Below, one piece after another: positions 1 to 12,235 of a stretch of 64,000 bases of DNA (positions are counted from its first letter, which is position 1; every line of letters starts with the position of its first letter). A model generated the notes under the pieces. The model made no database searches. It saw only the letters and a list, made by a program, of their open reading frames with translations, and was not told the DNA's origin. Origin of the DNA: Chelonoidis abingdonii (lineage: Eukaryota > Chordata > Testudines > Testudinidae); the NCBI RefSeq assembly GCF_003597395.2, contig NC_133782.1, positions 10,235,135-10,299,134 of the forward strand. Reading direction: 5' to 3'. Both the position numbers and the translations under genes were made by a program.

Positions 1-3000
1 CCTTGCCAGTAGACTATTGAGTATAATGCTGGCACCTTCGCCACCTCCTGACTTAGATGTGTAATTCTTTGTCAGGGTGGGCCCTCTGCATTTCCTAATG
101 GCTAGAATAGGCAGCTCCCCACACAGTTTGTTGGCCTCACTGAATCTCATTCATGGCTGCCTCCCTTTGTGGATCTAGCCCTGAGTGGTTTTGAAAATCC
201 CAGCGTAGGTGTTTATCAGAACTGCTTGGATCTGCAAAACTGGGCTAGAAATCTTGAATCAATTTCTTATGATTTTTCTGTGTCTTTATCTTCCATTTGA
301 GCCAGAGATCACACAAAAATAGATTTCTTTTTGCCACATTTCAGCACTTCAGAATTCTAGCTAAGACCCAAAAGTACACAGGTGCAGGAAAATGAGAAAT
401 AATAGGGGGAAAGAAACCTTTTCAAGCATCAAAAATATCCAAGTTGATCTTAAGGCATAGTTTCAGGACATTGATAAGGGAAGGCAGTGTATTTTATTTC
501 CAAAGCGAGTTTTGATCATGAAAATATATAGGTCATAAACTCATAGGACCAACTGTGCCGTCCTGGCCCCTAATTCTGAGGGGTTTTTTGGACACCTGTC
601 TGTGCACTCTAGCTGAGTGCTCAGTCATCAGATGTATACCATATACAATCGTTTGGATAAGCAAAATGGAGTTTGGTTTGCAGTTTTCCTAAAATTTAGA
701 CTATAACATCTTTCTGTGAGCAGCAGATACTTAAATAAATTTTTAAATCCTCCTTTTCCCCCCTTAAATAGTTGAAGTGTTTCCTAAGAGTTTTTCTAGA
801 AAATCACTACAGTGTCTGTCAAGTGTCTTTCTTCTGTTTGAATTTTCCACACTAGTGGTCGTTGCTATGACACATCATGCCCATTGATATCTGCATAGAA
901 CACGACTCATTTCATGGTCAGGAGATGCCACAACAAGGACTTATCAGAGCGGGAAATTAGAAAGATGCTGTTCCTGAAAGGCATTAGCATAAGATTGCAC
1001 CTAAATATAATTTAAAATTGTTTATGCTTAAAAGAAAATAAAAACATTTTCAAGAAAAAAGTATTTGTTGAAAATAAATTCCTCTTGTTACTTTAGTGTG
1101 TGCTACACAAACTGAAGAACAGATGACCAAAACCACTTTAAAAAATGCTTCCAAAACCTGCATATGTTCACACAATGTATTTTGGGTCAGAATGTCCCAA
1201 GTTTTTGAAAATTGGGCGTCCAGTCAGGAAAATGAAATCAATCATGTGCCCACTCTCTTTCATGTATTGTTAAAGGACTACCCATTTTCCACATTCCATC
1301 AGTTCCATATATTTGCATATGCAAATGTGTATTTTAATAGGCAACTACAGTATTTTATTTGCCCAGTTAAATGCACATTTACCAAAAATTCTTGCAGAAC
1401 AGTTGAACACGATCTCTTTTGTTCAGATGCATGGTGGGAAGAAAGAAATTAGAGTATGTAAATTGGTGTAACTCCATTGACATCAGTGGAATGATGCAAA
1501 AGAAACTTGGTGGGTGACATAGCTGGAGCAATAAACCAGGAAGATGATTTTTGCAATAGCTTGTGAATGGATTCAAAAGGGCAAGATCGTAATTGGATAT
1601 CAGAGTACCAGATTCCACTGAAACTAACAAAAACATTCCAAGGACTCTCAAAAGTTGGAAAGCATTCATAACATCTGACCTGGATATGAACCATCCTAAA
1701 TCCTCCTATCAGAATGAATCCCCCTCTGCCCAATCTGGGGGACTATTAGAAGTCCAGTTAGGCTTTTCTTGAGTCTGGGTTAGCATTAGGCAGCTTTGGG
1801 ACTCTGCACCTGCTGATATCTTTAGTGAGTACCCAGTAAAACTTCTGGTTTATGGGCCTGATCCTATTCCCACTGAAGTCAACAATAACATTCACAATAT
1901 CTCTTTCAACTGGCATCATAATATCTAGAGACTAAGCTTGAGATGGCTTTGTCCATCACTAGGCTGGACTATCCTAGAGTTAAACCAAAGCTCTCTCTGG
2001 TTATGAAGTTGATGATCATAGACAACTTTTGGTTAAATAATTAAATTAGTCAAAGTGAAGTGGAAGAGAGTGTGTGCCTGCATGTGTACAAGCTCAGACA
2101 CACAAAGTTTCTGAACACCACTAATGGCCATTTGAAGGTAACAGGAAGAACTGCTATGAAGACCTCAGTTATTTTCATTAAGATCATGACACCTTTAATT
2201 GGCTCTTCTTTCTTCCTACCAAGAAAACACTTTTCAAAACACACTATTCTAGGCCCTACAACTCTCAGTGTGGCAGGCAGTTTAGATAAACCAGCTTAAT
2301 ATCATTTTCCACAAGGCTGCTGAATTCCTGAAGGAGAAAAAGGCTGCTTCCAATCTTCTTCAAAGATTTTACACAGCACTGAAGCGACAGGACATAGGAG
2401 TCAAGATTTGAGACAAGAATTCACACTGTTTTCACTAGTGAGATTCACTCTTGAAACAGCTGTTAAAATGCCAGTTATGTTGCATTAAGTCTAACATATA
2501 AATTGAATCAGTCCCATACTTAATTGCTCCCTTCTTGCAAATCAGATGAAACATGTACAACCCTCAACACCCTTATGGGTGCCTTTAGGCTCTCTTTTAA
2601 CAGCTTGCATGTAATTTACATCTAGCAAGCATTCGCTCTGACAATTTTTGCACTTGGAAATACCACAAGGCAGGCACACTGGAAAAAAACTCAAGATAAA
2701 GTAGGACAATTTACCAGTGATATAGCAATAGAATCTGCATTATGTCACTAAATATATTTATACTGCAATACATTTAGTTCCAAATTTTTAGCCCCACTTA
2801 AGATAGCTTCAGAATTTGCATACCTACTTGCATGTACTTAACTCCTCGTGCTCTGAAAATGGGGCACGTTCTCATTTTGTACCTGCAAACTCCTGCACAA
2901 CCAGATTTGTTAACTAACTTACCTGATTTTCATGTACAAAATTGGCATAGGCCTACTTTTGTAGGCACAATCGATCATGTGTGCAAAAAAGAGGTATGTA

Positions 3001-3820
3001 AATTTGGTGGCTCAGAATGACAAGCTGGGTCTGCATTGTGCCGTAGAATTCTTGCAGCTTTATGTATATTTTATAGACAAAAATAATGAGCCACTTCTGT
3101 TATATTTTACACATCTTTTGTGTTCACACATTCTGTATGTGTGATACCCTCTGTGGGAGGAATTTCTAAAGCACTCAGCAGTACTCACATGACAGCTCCC
3201 ATTAAAGTCAAAGAATTAGGCCTGTGCTGAGCACTTTTTGAAAATTCCATTCTAAATGTTTAAAAATACCATATATGCTAGATAGAGCTATGGCTGAATT
3301 TATATTTATAATATGCAAGGGTCAAATCTTTGTCATGCTCAAATGCTTAGATGGAATTACCACTAAAGATAATGGGAGCTTTGCCTAGCGAGTACTTCAG
3401 GATTGACCCCATTTGCTGAATTTAAATGATTGTTAGGCGGTTGATCTGATGATACCCTTATGGTATGTGCCTTGCATTCATATCAATGTATTTAAAATAT
3501 GCCAGACCCTAGTTACCTGCCAAGGTTCATATAATCTTGGGGCAGAAGCAGAAAACCTTTCACTTAATATAATCACAGCACTTACCATATAAATGAGTGG
3601 AGTCCTTTTTGCGGGCGAAAGGAAGTCTGCGAACTCTGACTCGAATTTCCCTTACAATTTATTATAGTGCCCAAAATGCACCTATAGACTAGTTAGATCC
3701 AGAGGACTTTCAGTAAGGCAAAGGGGACCTATTTAACTTATTGTCATAGGGATCTGATGAACTTATCGTGACAGACGTACGGGAGAGAAGGGGAGATTCA
3801 GCGGAAGATTAGGTTCACAG
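1..3820. other. Gene-free AT-rich sequence
   Basis: No exon-like reading frame or full repeat stands out. Open frames are short, have no recognisable protein pattern, and often start at non-ATG codons. Remnants of the CCATTGACNTCANTGG palindromic repeat appear near 1465-1500, 1855-1905 and 3185-3215. Confidence 0.6.
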
Positions 3821-3972
3821 GTTAGGGTATCAGCGCAGAACTTAGGAGACCTGAGTTCATGTCCTTTCTCTTACATTGACTTCCTATTTGACCTTGGTTA
3901 AGTCACGTAGCCTCTCTGAACCTCAGTTCCCATCTGCAGAATGAAGGTAATCACTCTTCCCTATCTGACAGG
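3821..3972 (+). repeat. MIR-like SINE
   Basis: The stretch carries the classic MIR core in order: a cue like GAGACCTGAGTTCATGTC, then GACCTTGGTTAAGTCACGTAG, then CCTCTCTGAACCTCAG and an ATCTGCAGAATGAAGG segment. This is the tRNA-derived CORE-SINE family present throughout amniotes. It is diverged. Confidence 0.75.
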
Positions 3973-4035
3973 TAGAGCCCTGCGCAGATATAGCTGTGCA
4001 TATAAAGCAGATATCCACAGAACTGCAGGGCTCTA
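3973..4035. mobile_element. Short MITE with AGAGCCCTGC inverted ends
   Basis: The left end TAGAGCCCTGCGCAGATAT pairs with the right end ATATCCACAGAACTGCAGGGCTCTA. The 63-bp unit sits at the 3' edge of the MIR-like SINE. Flanks share GACA but no clean duplication, so the superfamily is uncertain (hAT possible). Confidence 0.5.
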
Positions 4036-4394
4036 GCGACAATGAGCAAGACCAGCAGAGTCATGGCCAGTGACCAGGCAGGAACCGCAGTGATGAAACC
4101 AGCAGCATGTTGGGCCACCACCTGCCTGCCAGGGCAGGCACCTGGTTCATTGGCAGCTGTCCCTGGTCATGCAAGTGGCTTGCACGCTCCCAGACAGCAG
4201 TCACACACTGCTACATGGATGGAAAGGCAAGAAGCCTTCTTATTATGACCCTTCCACCTCAGTTTAGCAGATTCATGAAGTTTGGATTAGCTTTAGATAA
4301 GAATGCATATTTGGGGCCCAATTATGTAGCCTGATACAGTCCCTCCACCCCTCAATTAAGGGCTCAATGCACTTGCATACTTGAGTAAAGCTAG

Positions 4395-4475
4395 TCCCTC
4401 ATCTGGTGTAAATCAGCATTGTTCCATTGACTTCAATGGTGTTCAATCAATTTATGCAAGCTGAGAATCTGATCC
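4395..4475. repeat. Palindromic repeat, family A
   Basis: A foldback centred on CCATTGACTTCAATGG, flanked by CTGGTGTAAATCAGCATTG on the left and a decayed complement on the right. It belongs to the family best preserved at 44102-44215. Confidence 0.5.
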
Positions 4476-5006
4476 TATATCTTTTGGAGTGTTCCATTGC
4501 AGACTCCTGCTTCCAAAGGGAACTATGGTTCCATCGGGGGGGGCAGGATTAACCTTGGGGGAGTAACATGGGAATTATTCCTCTGCCTTTGCCTCCTTTT
4601 GTCACCATGATTAGCATCAAAATTACAGTCATAGGGCTTGTGAAGAATCAATGCCTCTGTGAGAGCTCTAGAAAAGCCCAGGAGAGCATAGCTGTTATAC
4701 TTGCCACCAATAGATCATCTGTGAGTAGGTTAAGATGATAATTAGTTCATTACAAAATTACAAAGCCGTGGTGAAAGCAACATCGTTTTCTACACAATAA
4801 ACCTACCATGTATGTCTGAGGTGGAAAATGCAGCTTGCTGACAATCACTTGTCGAAATCTGTGTTGCATATTAAACATCCAGAAGTGGCTCCTTCTGGCC
4901 TGTGTGGAAATAAATGATCACAAGTTTTAGGCTTCAAACAACCTTAAGTTTAAAAATAGAGAAAATGAAGACAGGGAAATGCTGAGATACAGGCTCCAAG
5001 CTCAGC

Positions 5007-5275
5007 TCAGGGGAGGGCTATACATACAGCGCTGCAGGGCATAGCCGTACCAATACAGTTGCGCCACTGCAGTGCGTCTGGTGAAGAAGCTCTACGCCGA
5101 TGGGAGAGAGCTCTCTCTCTCTCTCTCCTGTCAACATAAAGCAGCAGAAGCAAGCGGCAGAAGCAATGTTGGCAGGAGAAGCTCTCCGCGGACATAGCAC
5201 TGTGCACATGAGCATGTATGTCGGCATAATTTATGTTACTCCGGGGGGGTGGCTTATTCACACCGCTGAGCAACA
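5007..5275. mobile_element. Diverged MITE with CT-rich core
   Basis: The stretch contains TACAGCGCTGCAGGGCA, GAAGAAGCTCTACGCCGA, paired GAGAGAGCTCTC and AGAAGCTCTCCGCG motifs, and a GTCGGCATAATTTATGTTA segment. These inverted, GC-rich blocks recall turtle MITEs with GTCTACAC termini. The outer termini are decayed, so the boundaries are approximate. Overlapping open frames on both strands are by-products of the foldback. Confidence 0.5.
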
Positions 5276-5811
5276 CCCACCCATGAAACCAAACTTTCCC
5301 CCATCCTTCCACTCTGCCCCTAATCAATTCTGCTTTCCCCCACCTCCCAAATAAAAACCACTTGGGAGGACAGAAGCACTGCAGCATGCTCCGATGGTCA
5401 CTACAGCCAGGTTCTAGAGGACCAAGATGAGAAGTATTGAGAACATCCCATTAGCCCCCTCCCTCTTGTTTAAATCAGACACTGTTAGCCTTAGTGCTCC
5501 GGTTCACAACATTTGCCACAGTATCTTGAGACAGAGAGAGAGAGAGCCAGGACCTAAATCATTTAGGGCTTTATAGGTAAAAAGCACTATCCTTATACCT
5601 GAAAACTAATCCACAGCTAGAGCATATCATGGAGCATGGACCTAATGCACTGCCTACAGGAACGATGGGCTTGGCAATCAGGCCCCTGCCGTCTGCATCA
5701 GATGCAATTTCCACACAGATTGAAGGCATATCCCAATGCAGAATGTTTTACTGCAAGGGTCAACAGTGAAAGTTTCAGTCCTCTCAGTGAGTGCAATGCA
5801 TAAAAAACATC

Positions 5812-5849
5812 CTTGGACATCTACAAGCAGCGGGGGAGCCAACAACCCA
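5812..5849. repeat. 38-bp exact repeat, copy 1
   Basis: Identical to 7034-7071, starting CTTGGACATCTACAAGCAG. To its left, a segment containing AAAAAACATCC resembles the reverse complement of GGATGTTTTGATTCAGTGC found to the right of copy 2. This suggests two differently broken copies of one inverted-repeat element. Confidence 0.6.
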
Positions 5850-7033
5850 TTCCCCCTCACCCCCCAATTGGAAAGGTGTGTAACAAACTGCAGGTGTCCT
5901 TTTGCAATCAGCAGCCCTGATATAATCTCTACTACTTTTTCCAGTTCCTTTTCTAGCCCTGTAAGCATTACTTTAGCTTTATCCAGATGGGGCCTCACCT
6001 ACCTGTGTCTCCTGTGTACCGCATGTGATTGGTAATGTGCTTTGATATCCTTACCTGAAAAAATACTATATAAATAGGCTCGGCAGAACTCAATGTTTTC
6101 ATTTCAGATAAGGTCAATCTTTATATTTAAGGATATTTTTCTTCAGTTTTTATCAATTTAAATTTTCACATCTGCAGGCAATTATGAGCCAGCATCCGAC
6201 AAGGGGGATCAGACAATTATTTAACAGTAGACACCGAGATTCAAAAAAGTTAAAGCTTTTTATCAGTTCAAACACAAACTGTCAACACAGGAAATATCTT
6301 CAATTCCAACTCTAATCAGTTCCCAAGCGGCATTTTCTTGCTTTGCCTACCTGTTAATTTAGATTATTATTATTGGAAATATTTTTTTATCAGTTTGTGT
6401 ATATACAGCAAAATTGATGTTTACCGACATTTACAATCTAATCCTTCCAAGCCTGTATATAAATATAAAGAGCTATGCCATTGTCAAAAGTACTTAGTAT
6501 TGAGTGGTCAGAGAAATATGCTTTGAAACATAAACCTGGATATGGCCATGAAACACTTGCGAAGAGAAGAAGACTGCAATCAAATTATTGCTTGATTTGA
6601 TACATAATTTTGAAGCCAATATTGAATATATTACTCAGTTCATTATCTTAGGTGCAACAACTACAACAGTATTAAATTCAGTGGGTTATTAGATGTGATC
6701 AATTTCCCTGGGCTACTATATAATTATATCAAGTAACCCATTACAATGGCAATCTGTTATTTATGGGCATCTAAATGGCAGAGAGTATGGCATTAGCAGG
6801 ATGTCTCCATTAGCTACAATTGCTTCAAGATGGTATAAAATCTGCTCTCAGATCCAGTTCCTTCAAATCGGATGATCAATAGTTTGTGGTCTAAGGTACA
6901 GCTTGCAAAAATGGCAACCATAACCATTTGTGTCAAAATATTGCACACAAACACTGGGCCATATTCACCTCAGGTACTGCTGGAACAAACCAGAGTTCAG
7001 GGCAGAAACTCCACGAGATGGAAGGTTATAGTG

Positions 7034-7071
7034 CTTGGACATCTACAAGCAGCGGGGGAGCCAACAACCCA
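7034..7071. repeat. 38-bp exact repeat, copy 2
   Basis: Identical to 5812-5849 on the same strand; the flanks do not align directly. The right flank (GGATGTTTTGATTCAGTGC) is roughly the inverse of the left flank of copy 1. Confidence 0.6.
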
Positions 7072-7472
7072 AACAGTGTTTGGGGATGTTTTGATTCAGT
7101 GCACTCCCTTTGCAGTTTGCACTAACATGGCTCTCGAGGAGCCCCCAGTAGAAATGAAAGCTACTCACCCCTGAAAGAAACAAATTTCTCCAAAGAATGG
7201 ATCCAGAGGGGAAATTCTCCCCCTTTGTTCCAGCAGAGCTGAATCTAGCCCACAGGCAGAATAAATATTCCCTTCCGCGTTAAAATGAGCTTGAATGGGG
7301 ATCATATGGGAAAAGACATATTTATGAGCACGCAAATATACAGAGCCACATTCTCAGCTGGTACAAACAAGCATAGTTCATTCTGGACCATAAGTCATTT
7401 TTTTAAAAATCCCTGCCCATCTATTCTCAGACTCGTTGTGTCCTTTTTAAAGTTCCGTCCCTTTTCTTTGAG

Positions 7473-7811
7473 CAGTGGTTCCCAAACTTGTTCTGCTGCT
7501 TGTGTAGAGAAAGCCCCTGGCGGACCGGGATGGTTTGTTTACCTGATGTGTCTGCAGGTCCGGCCAATTGCGGCTCCCACTGGCCGCGGTTCGCTGCTGC
7601 GGGCCAATGGGCACTGCTGGAAACAATGGCCAGTATGTCCCTCGGCCCATGCCCATGCCGCTTCCAGCAGCTCCCATTGGCCCAGAGCAGTGAACTGCGG
7701 CCACTGGGAGCCACGATGGGCTAAACCTGCGGATGAAGCAAGTAAACAAACTGGCCCAGCCCACCAGGGGCTTTCCCTGAACAAGCAGCGGAACAAGTTT
7801 GGTAACCACTG
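7473..7811. mobile_element. hAT-type foldback element, 339 bp
   Basis: The ends are CAGTGGTTCCCAAACTTGTTC and the complement of CAGTGGTTACCAAACTTGTTC (20 of 21 match), typical of hAT (Charlie-like) transposons. The interior continues as a long inverted repeat, GC-rich compared with its surroundings. The 8-bp flanks TCTTTGAG and ATTTAGAG match at 5 of 8 positions, as an old target duplication would. Similar peptides appear on both strands because the DNA is palindromic. It has no transposase and is a non-autonomous copy. Confidence 0.75.
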
Positions 7812-8925
7812 ATTTAGAGCAGCCACATACAGCCTTTCTGAATGCTCTCTGTGGCCTGTGAGGGCAGTCAGAGGCCTCCGGAGCTAGAACATTGCCACAT
7901 AGTAGCCACAAGAAAGTTCTCAAGAGTGCTAGGCTGCCTTCCGATCCTTGTTGATACTCTTGGCTCCCACTACACCAAGAGAAAGAGCCCTAAGATTGTT
8001 CCCAAGCCTAGGTCTGTGCATCATACAGTCATAGTGTGACTTTCAGCATGTAGAGATGTTTCCCATCAACAGTTTCTATTTCAACTGCATCTTCCTGTGT
8101 TCTCGATAGTCTGTATTTTAGTGCACGCTAGGAAGTGCCATCACCTTCCAACAGTGTGTCAGAACAAAGCTAAGCCAAAATGCCCTTGCAGCTACTGACA
8201 GACTCTTTTCAAACTGTTTCATACCCATTCTCATGCCTTTCTGTCCAGTGCAGTGTGTACCGATGGAGCTGGATCTTAGCATTTGTGATGACAATGAGCT
8301 TAGCTTTGCCTGCAGTGGTCTGCAGGCTTTTTTTCACCCTGCTTGCTGTGATGGGGGACAGCATGGAAGAGTGAGAAGTTACATTTCCATTTCTGCATAT
8401 TTGTAATTTTCATTTGGCCAGAAAATTTGCCTTGCCAAATTCTGTCTATTTCCCTTATTCCTGCCAAATTATAAAGACAAAATAGACCCAAAGACTGGCC
8501 ACTCTCTCTGAATAGATCTATCAATAGCAACACTTTAAACCTCCTTTTAAGGTCATCTCTGCAATTTTGTTACATACAGCATAAGATTTTACCCAGAAGT
8601 TCAATTTCAAAGTTAAAAGGGCGTATCTACGTATCAAAGCGATGAGATACAGCCATTACTTGGATGCATATTGCATGAATGCTGTCATTCATTAACCCAA
8701 GAAAATAGCAACTTGCTCTTAAACCCATTACCATTTTCCACCATGTTCCCCATCACCCTCACTTTTTCCCCTCCCCTCTGCCCCTTGCGGATAGAAAAGT
8801 GACTTCCCAAAGACTTTTGGGAAAGCAGCTGTGTGACTACATCTGGGTTTGACGACAGTTCTGCATGCTGACTGGGGGAAACTAAAAGTAACATGGAAAG
8901 TAACTTAAAGTAGGGAGGGGATGTA
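7812..8925. other. Gene-free sequence
   Basis: Nothing recognisable; only short open frames without conserved patterns. Confidence 0.5.
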
Positions 8926-9010
8926 GTTTGAGGACTGAAATAGGAGCCAAGAAATTAAGATTCTAATTCCAGATCCAATACTGATGTTCCCTACTATCCT
9001 GGGTTAATCA
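8926..9010 (+). repeat. MIR-like SINE, 5' part
   Basis: GAGGACTGAAATAGGAGCCAAG, followed by ATTCTAATTCCAG and a consensus-like ATACTGATG segment, matches the head of the reptile MIR-like SINE. Confidence 0.4.
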
Positions 9011-9069
9011 AGTAAGGCCAGATTGTTGGATGCACTTTTTGCACACATACAAGCATCCCTGCTTTGCGT

Positions 9070-9262
9070 TGTGATATCCTGGGGGAGGCCTAGTCCTACT
9101 CACTGCTGTGCCAATGACTTGCCATGTATTCTTGGGCAAGTCATTTAATCTCTGGGTGCCTCAGCTTTGCCTTCTGTAAAGCAGGGCTACGTACTCATCT
9201 CACTGGGTGCTACGAGGATTAATTGGCTAATGTCTGTAAAGATAGAAAGCACTATGTACAAA
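9070..9262 (+). repeat. MIR-like SINE
   Basis: It contains CTTGGGCAAGTCATTTAATC, GTGCCTCAGCTTTGCC, CTGTAAAGCAGGG, and a tail AAAGCACTATGTACAAAG...TATTATTATTG. Nearly the full family architecture is visible. Confidence 0.7.
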
Positions 9263-9416
9263 GAATGCTAAATATTATTATTGAAATATATTTATCTGTG
9301 TAAGCAGGAATTGGCTAATAAGAGCAAAGAACTCTGAAAGAAAAAACATACCTAACACACTGCCCTGAAAAGGGATATTAGGTTATTAACACTTTGAGGC
9401 TGGGATTGTTTCCTTG

Positions 9417-11892
9417 GGTACGTCTACACTACAGGATTATTCCAATTTTACATAAACCGGTTTTGTAAAACAGATTGTATAAAGTCGAGTGCACGTGGCC
9501 ACACAAAGCACAATAATTCGGTGGTGTGCGTCCAGTGTACCTGAGGGCTAGGCTCTTTTCTGGAGCGTTGCACTGTGGGTAGCTATCCGTAGTATCCCAT
9601 AGTTCCCGCGTTGCCCCGCGATGTTTGGGAATTTGAGGTTGAGATCAATGTGTCTTGTATGGATTGGTGACTCTCAGAAAACGAGCCGTGATTATCGCTT
9701 TGGAGTGATTCTCTGTGTGTAGTTGACTAGTGCGGGTTACTCGTGGTTCCTCTCGATGCATAAGCCACAGGCACGAGCCTAGGTTACTCACTTTGTCGCG
9801 CTTTATTCCCTAGATATGCACCCTTAGCAGTAGCATTTAGCATGGCGACCGATTGGAAGCTTCAGTTGATATGCGGTGTGCTTTTGTCACACTCTGTCCA
9901 GCTCATGGGACTGGCTGCCTCTGGACAGATGATGCCATGGCTTCACTGGCTCTGGTGACATAGCCTAGGCATGAGCTGATCACAGAGCTAGTCAGTTCAT
10001 TCTGCCTGTGTTGCAATGGTCTGTGTGTTAGCAGAGAACGACGTATACCTTAGCGTTCACATGGCTATGGTCACCCGTACTGCGCTTGGTATGCCGATTT
10101 AATGATTAGCCTTGTGCGATTGCAGATTGTACTCTTGAGACTGGTTCTACTCAGCTTCCGTTGTTCGTCCCAATCCGTCTCCATGCCTGCATTGTGAATC
10201 GTAGGCGTCCCTGGGCTGAAGTCCTCTCGAGTCTGGAGGTTAGCCTCGGTTGTGGGTGTGACCACTATAGTACACAAGGATGGAGCCGATGTCCACTCCT
10301 TGGTGCTCATTTCTCCTTCCTTTATGTTGTATCTAGACAATTAGTAGTCAGTTTCTGTGGCTATCCACCCTCCGTAATCTGTTGAGGTGTGCAAGGGAAG
10401 GTGCTCATCTTGTACCTCAGAGAACGCCACCTCCGTTCGGAAATATGCTCTGTTATGAGAAACCAGATGATGCACAGGCTGCGGTCCGCTTCGGTCAGAT
10501 TCCCACAGAACATGGATGAGGTGCGTGGCGCATTCTATATGGGCGGGTGTGGCCGCCCAGGCAGACTAGCACCACATAGTGCTATCTTCTCGATGCCCTG
10601 CACCTTTCTGGCGTAGCCGCTCTCTGCTCAGGGTCCCCATTTGTGTGATGAAGTTAATATAAGCAGGAATAAGAAACACTGACTTTTTAGTGAGATAAAA
10701 TGAGGGGGAGCAGCGTCCAGCTGCTATGATAGTCCAGGCAGTTACAGAATGTTTTCTTTAGACATTGGAAGGGGGCTGATGGAGTTTCAGCCCCCAGTTG
10801 CTATGATGAGGACGGTTACCAGCCATTCTGCCCCATCTGCCAAGATAACCAGGAGTCATTCCTATTTTTTACCAAGCGCCGCAGCACGACCCTCACTCTG
10901 AGGGCAGCAGGAGCATCGATGGGCTTATGACGAGGACGCGATAAGACATATCGTTTGGTTCACTGCGGGGCATGCCCTTACTGCCAGCCCGCTGGCATGC
11001 GGTGAAGGTGGAGGTGGGTAGAGGATAATTGCTGTCCTAGTTCATGCCTGCCAGCCGCATATTTTCTACCGCGCACATGCAGTAGTTGATACTCTGAAAT
11101 ATCTTTGGTGACATTGAAAAAGTCAAAGAAACGATTTTTTCCCTTTTCTTTCATGGCGGAGGGGGAGTTAATGATCGAGATATACCTGAACCACCCCGGC
11201 CCAATGTGTTTTGACCCTACAGGCATTGGGAGCTCGCCAAGAATGCAAAATACTTTTAGTACTGGGGGATCTGTGGAATAGCTGGAGTCCTCAGCCCCCC
11301 TCCCTTCCTCCAGGAGCATCCATTTGATTTTTGTGCTCTTCCATTACGCTTTGTCCACAGCACTGTGCTAGGCTCTGTATCATAGCCTGGAGATTTTTTT
11401 CAATGCTTTGGGCATTTCTCTTCTTCTGTAACGGAGCTCTGATAGAACAGATTTGTCTCCTCATTACAGCGATCAGATCCAGTATCTCCATACGATCCTG
11501 CTTGGAGCTCTATTGGATTTTTGGGACCTGCATCGCACCGGTGCTGATCAGAGCTCCGCGGGGCAAACAGAAAATGCAATTCAAAGTTCACAGGGTCTTT
11601 TCCTGTCCACTTAGCCAGTGCATCCGGAGTTCAGATCGCTTTCCAGAGCAGTCACAGTGGTGCACTGTGGAATACCGCCCGGAGGCCAATACCGTCGATT
11701 TGCGGCCACACTAACCCTAATCCGATATGGTAATACCAATTTCAGCGCTATTCCTCTCGTCGGGGAGGAGTACAGAATCCGGTTTAAAGAGCCCTTTATA
11801 TCGATATAAAGGGCCTCGTTGTGTGGACGGGTGCAGCGTTAAATTGGTTTAATGCTGCTAAAATCGTATAAACGCGTAGTGTAGACCAGACC
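9417..11892. mobile_element. Harbinger-like DNA transposon, decayed, 2.48 kb
   Basis: The left end GGTACGTCTACACTAC and the right end, whose complement starts GGTCTGGTCTACACTAC, share a long imperfect terminal inverted repeat of roughly 60 to 100 bp. The 3-bp flanks are TTG and TTA, and the host SINE tail reads through if TTA is the duplicated site, which fits PIF/Harbinger elements. The interior is less AT-rich than the flanks and has short open frames on both strands (for example 10978-11319 and 11291-11491 on the minus strand, 11331-11714 on plus), none with a recognised transposase or Myb-like motif. I read it as a non-autonomous or dead copy. Confidence 0.65.
11791..11814. repeat. Perfect 24-bp palindrome inside the transposon end
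   Basis: A perfect palindrome centred on ATATCGATAT with GCCCTTT/AAAGGGC arms, lying inside the right terminal region of the 9417-11892 element. It may be a transposase or host-factor site or chance; the left end does not show a copy. Confidence 0.7.
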
Positions 11893-12107
11893 TTAGCATG
11901 TGTTTGAACAGTGCCTAGTACAATAAGAACCCAGACTGATTAGGGCCTTTGGGTGCTACCATTATATATCTATAAAATTTAATAAAACTTAACAAGAGTT
12001 AGGCTGCAGTTGTGCTGAGACCAAAGGCCGTCCTGCTGGCCAATACTGTCTCCTTGTTTCCTTGCACTTTTCCCATCTGTCTGTATCCATCTGTTGTCTC
12101 TTGCCTT

Positions 12108-12235
12108 ATGCTTAGATTGTAAGCTCTTTGGGGATCATTTTTTGTTCTGTTGTTGTGCAATACCCTGCCCAGTGGGGCCATGCCTGGGACTCCTAGATGG
12201 TACTGGTATAAACAATAAATACTAAAAATAATGGC
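12108..12235 (+). repeat. L2-type SINE tail
   Basis: CTTAGATTGTAAGCTCTTTGG, then GTTGTTGTGCAATACC, then GGGACTCCTAGATGGTAC and an AATAAATACTAAAAATAATG end. This is the L2/MIR-type tail found at several places in the window. Confidence 0.65.

Larger units (their letters stand above)
5276..7472. other. Gene-free sequence with one duplicated 38-bp segment
   Basis: No exon or complete repeat is recognised. The notable item is an exact 38-bp match between 5812-5849 and 7034-7071, in unrelated flanks. Confidence 0.5.
9385..11990 (+). repeat. L2-type SINE tail split by a transposon
   Basis: The left half (9385-9416, CTTTGAGGCTGGGATTGTTTCC) and the right half (11893-11990, GTTTGAACAGTGCCTAGTAC...) join into one normal SINE/L2 tail of the type seen at 12108-12235. 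The 2.5-kb insert between them is the Harbinger-like element. Confidence 0.65.

Noticed and set aside
1096..1452. 118-codon open frame
   Set aside because: It starts at a GTG in eukaryotic DNA, has no domain and no exon signals.
7285..7923. Overlapping open frames of 95 to 175 codons on both strands
   Set aside because: They are mirror images caused by the hAT foldback 7473-7811; the similar peptides on opposite strands confirm this.
10978..11714. Open frames of 113 to 127 codons in the Harbinger-like element
   Set aside because: No transposase or Myb-like motif is visible and composition is unremarkable; kept only as part of the transposon.
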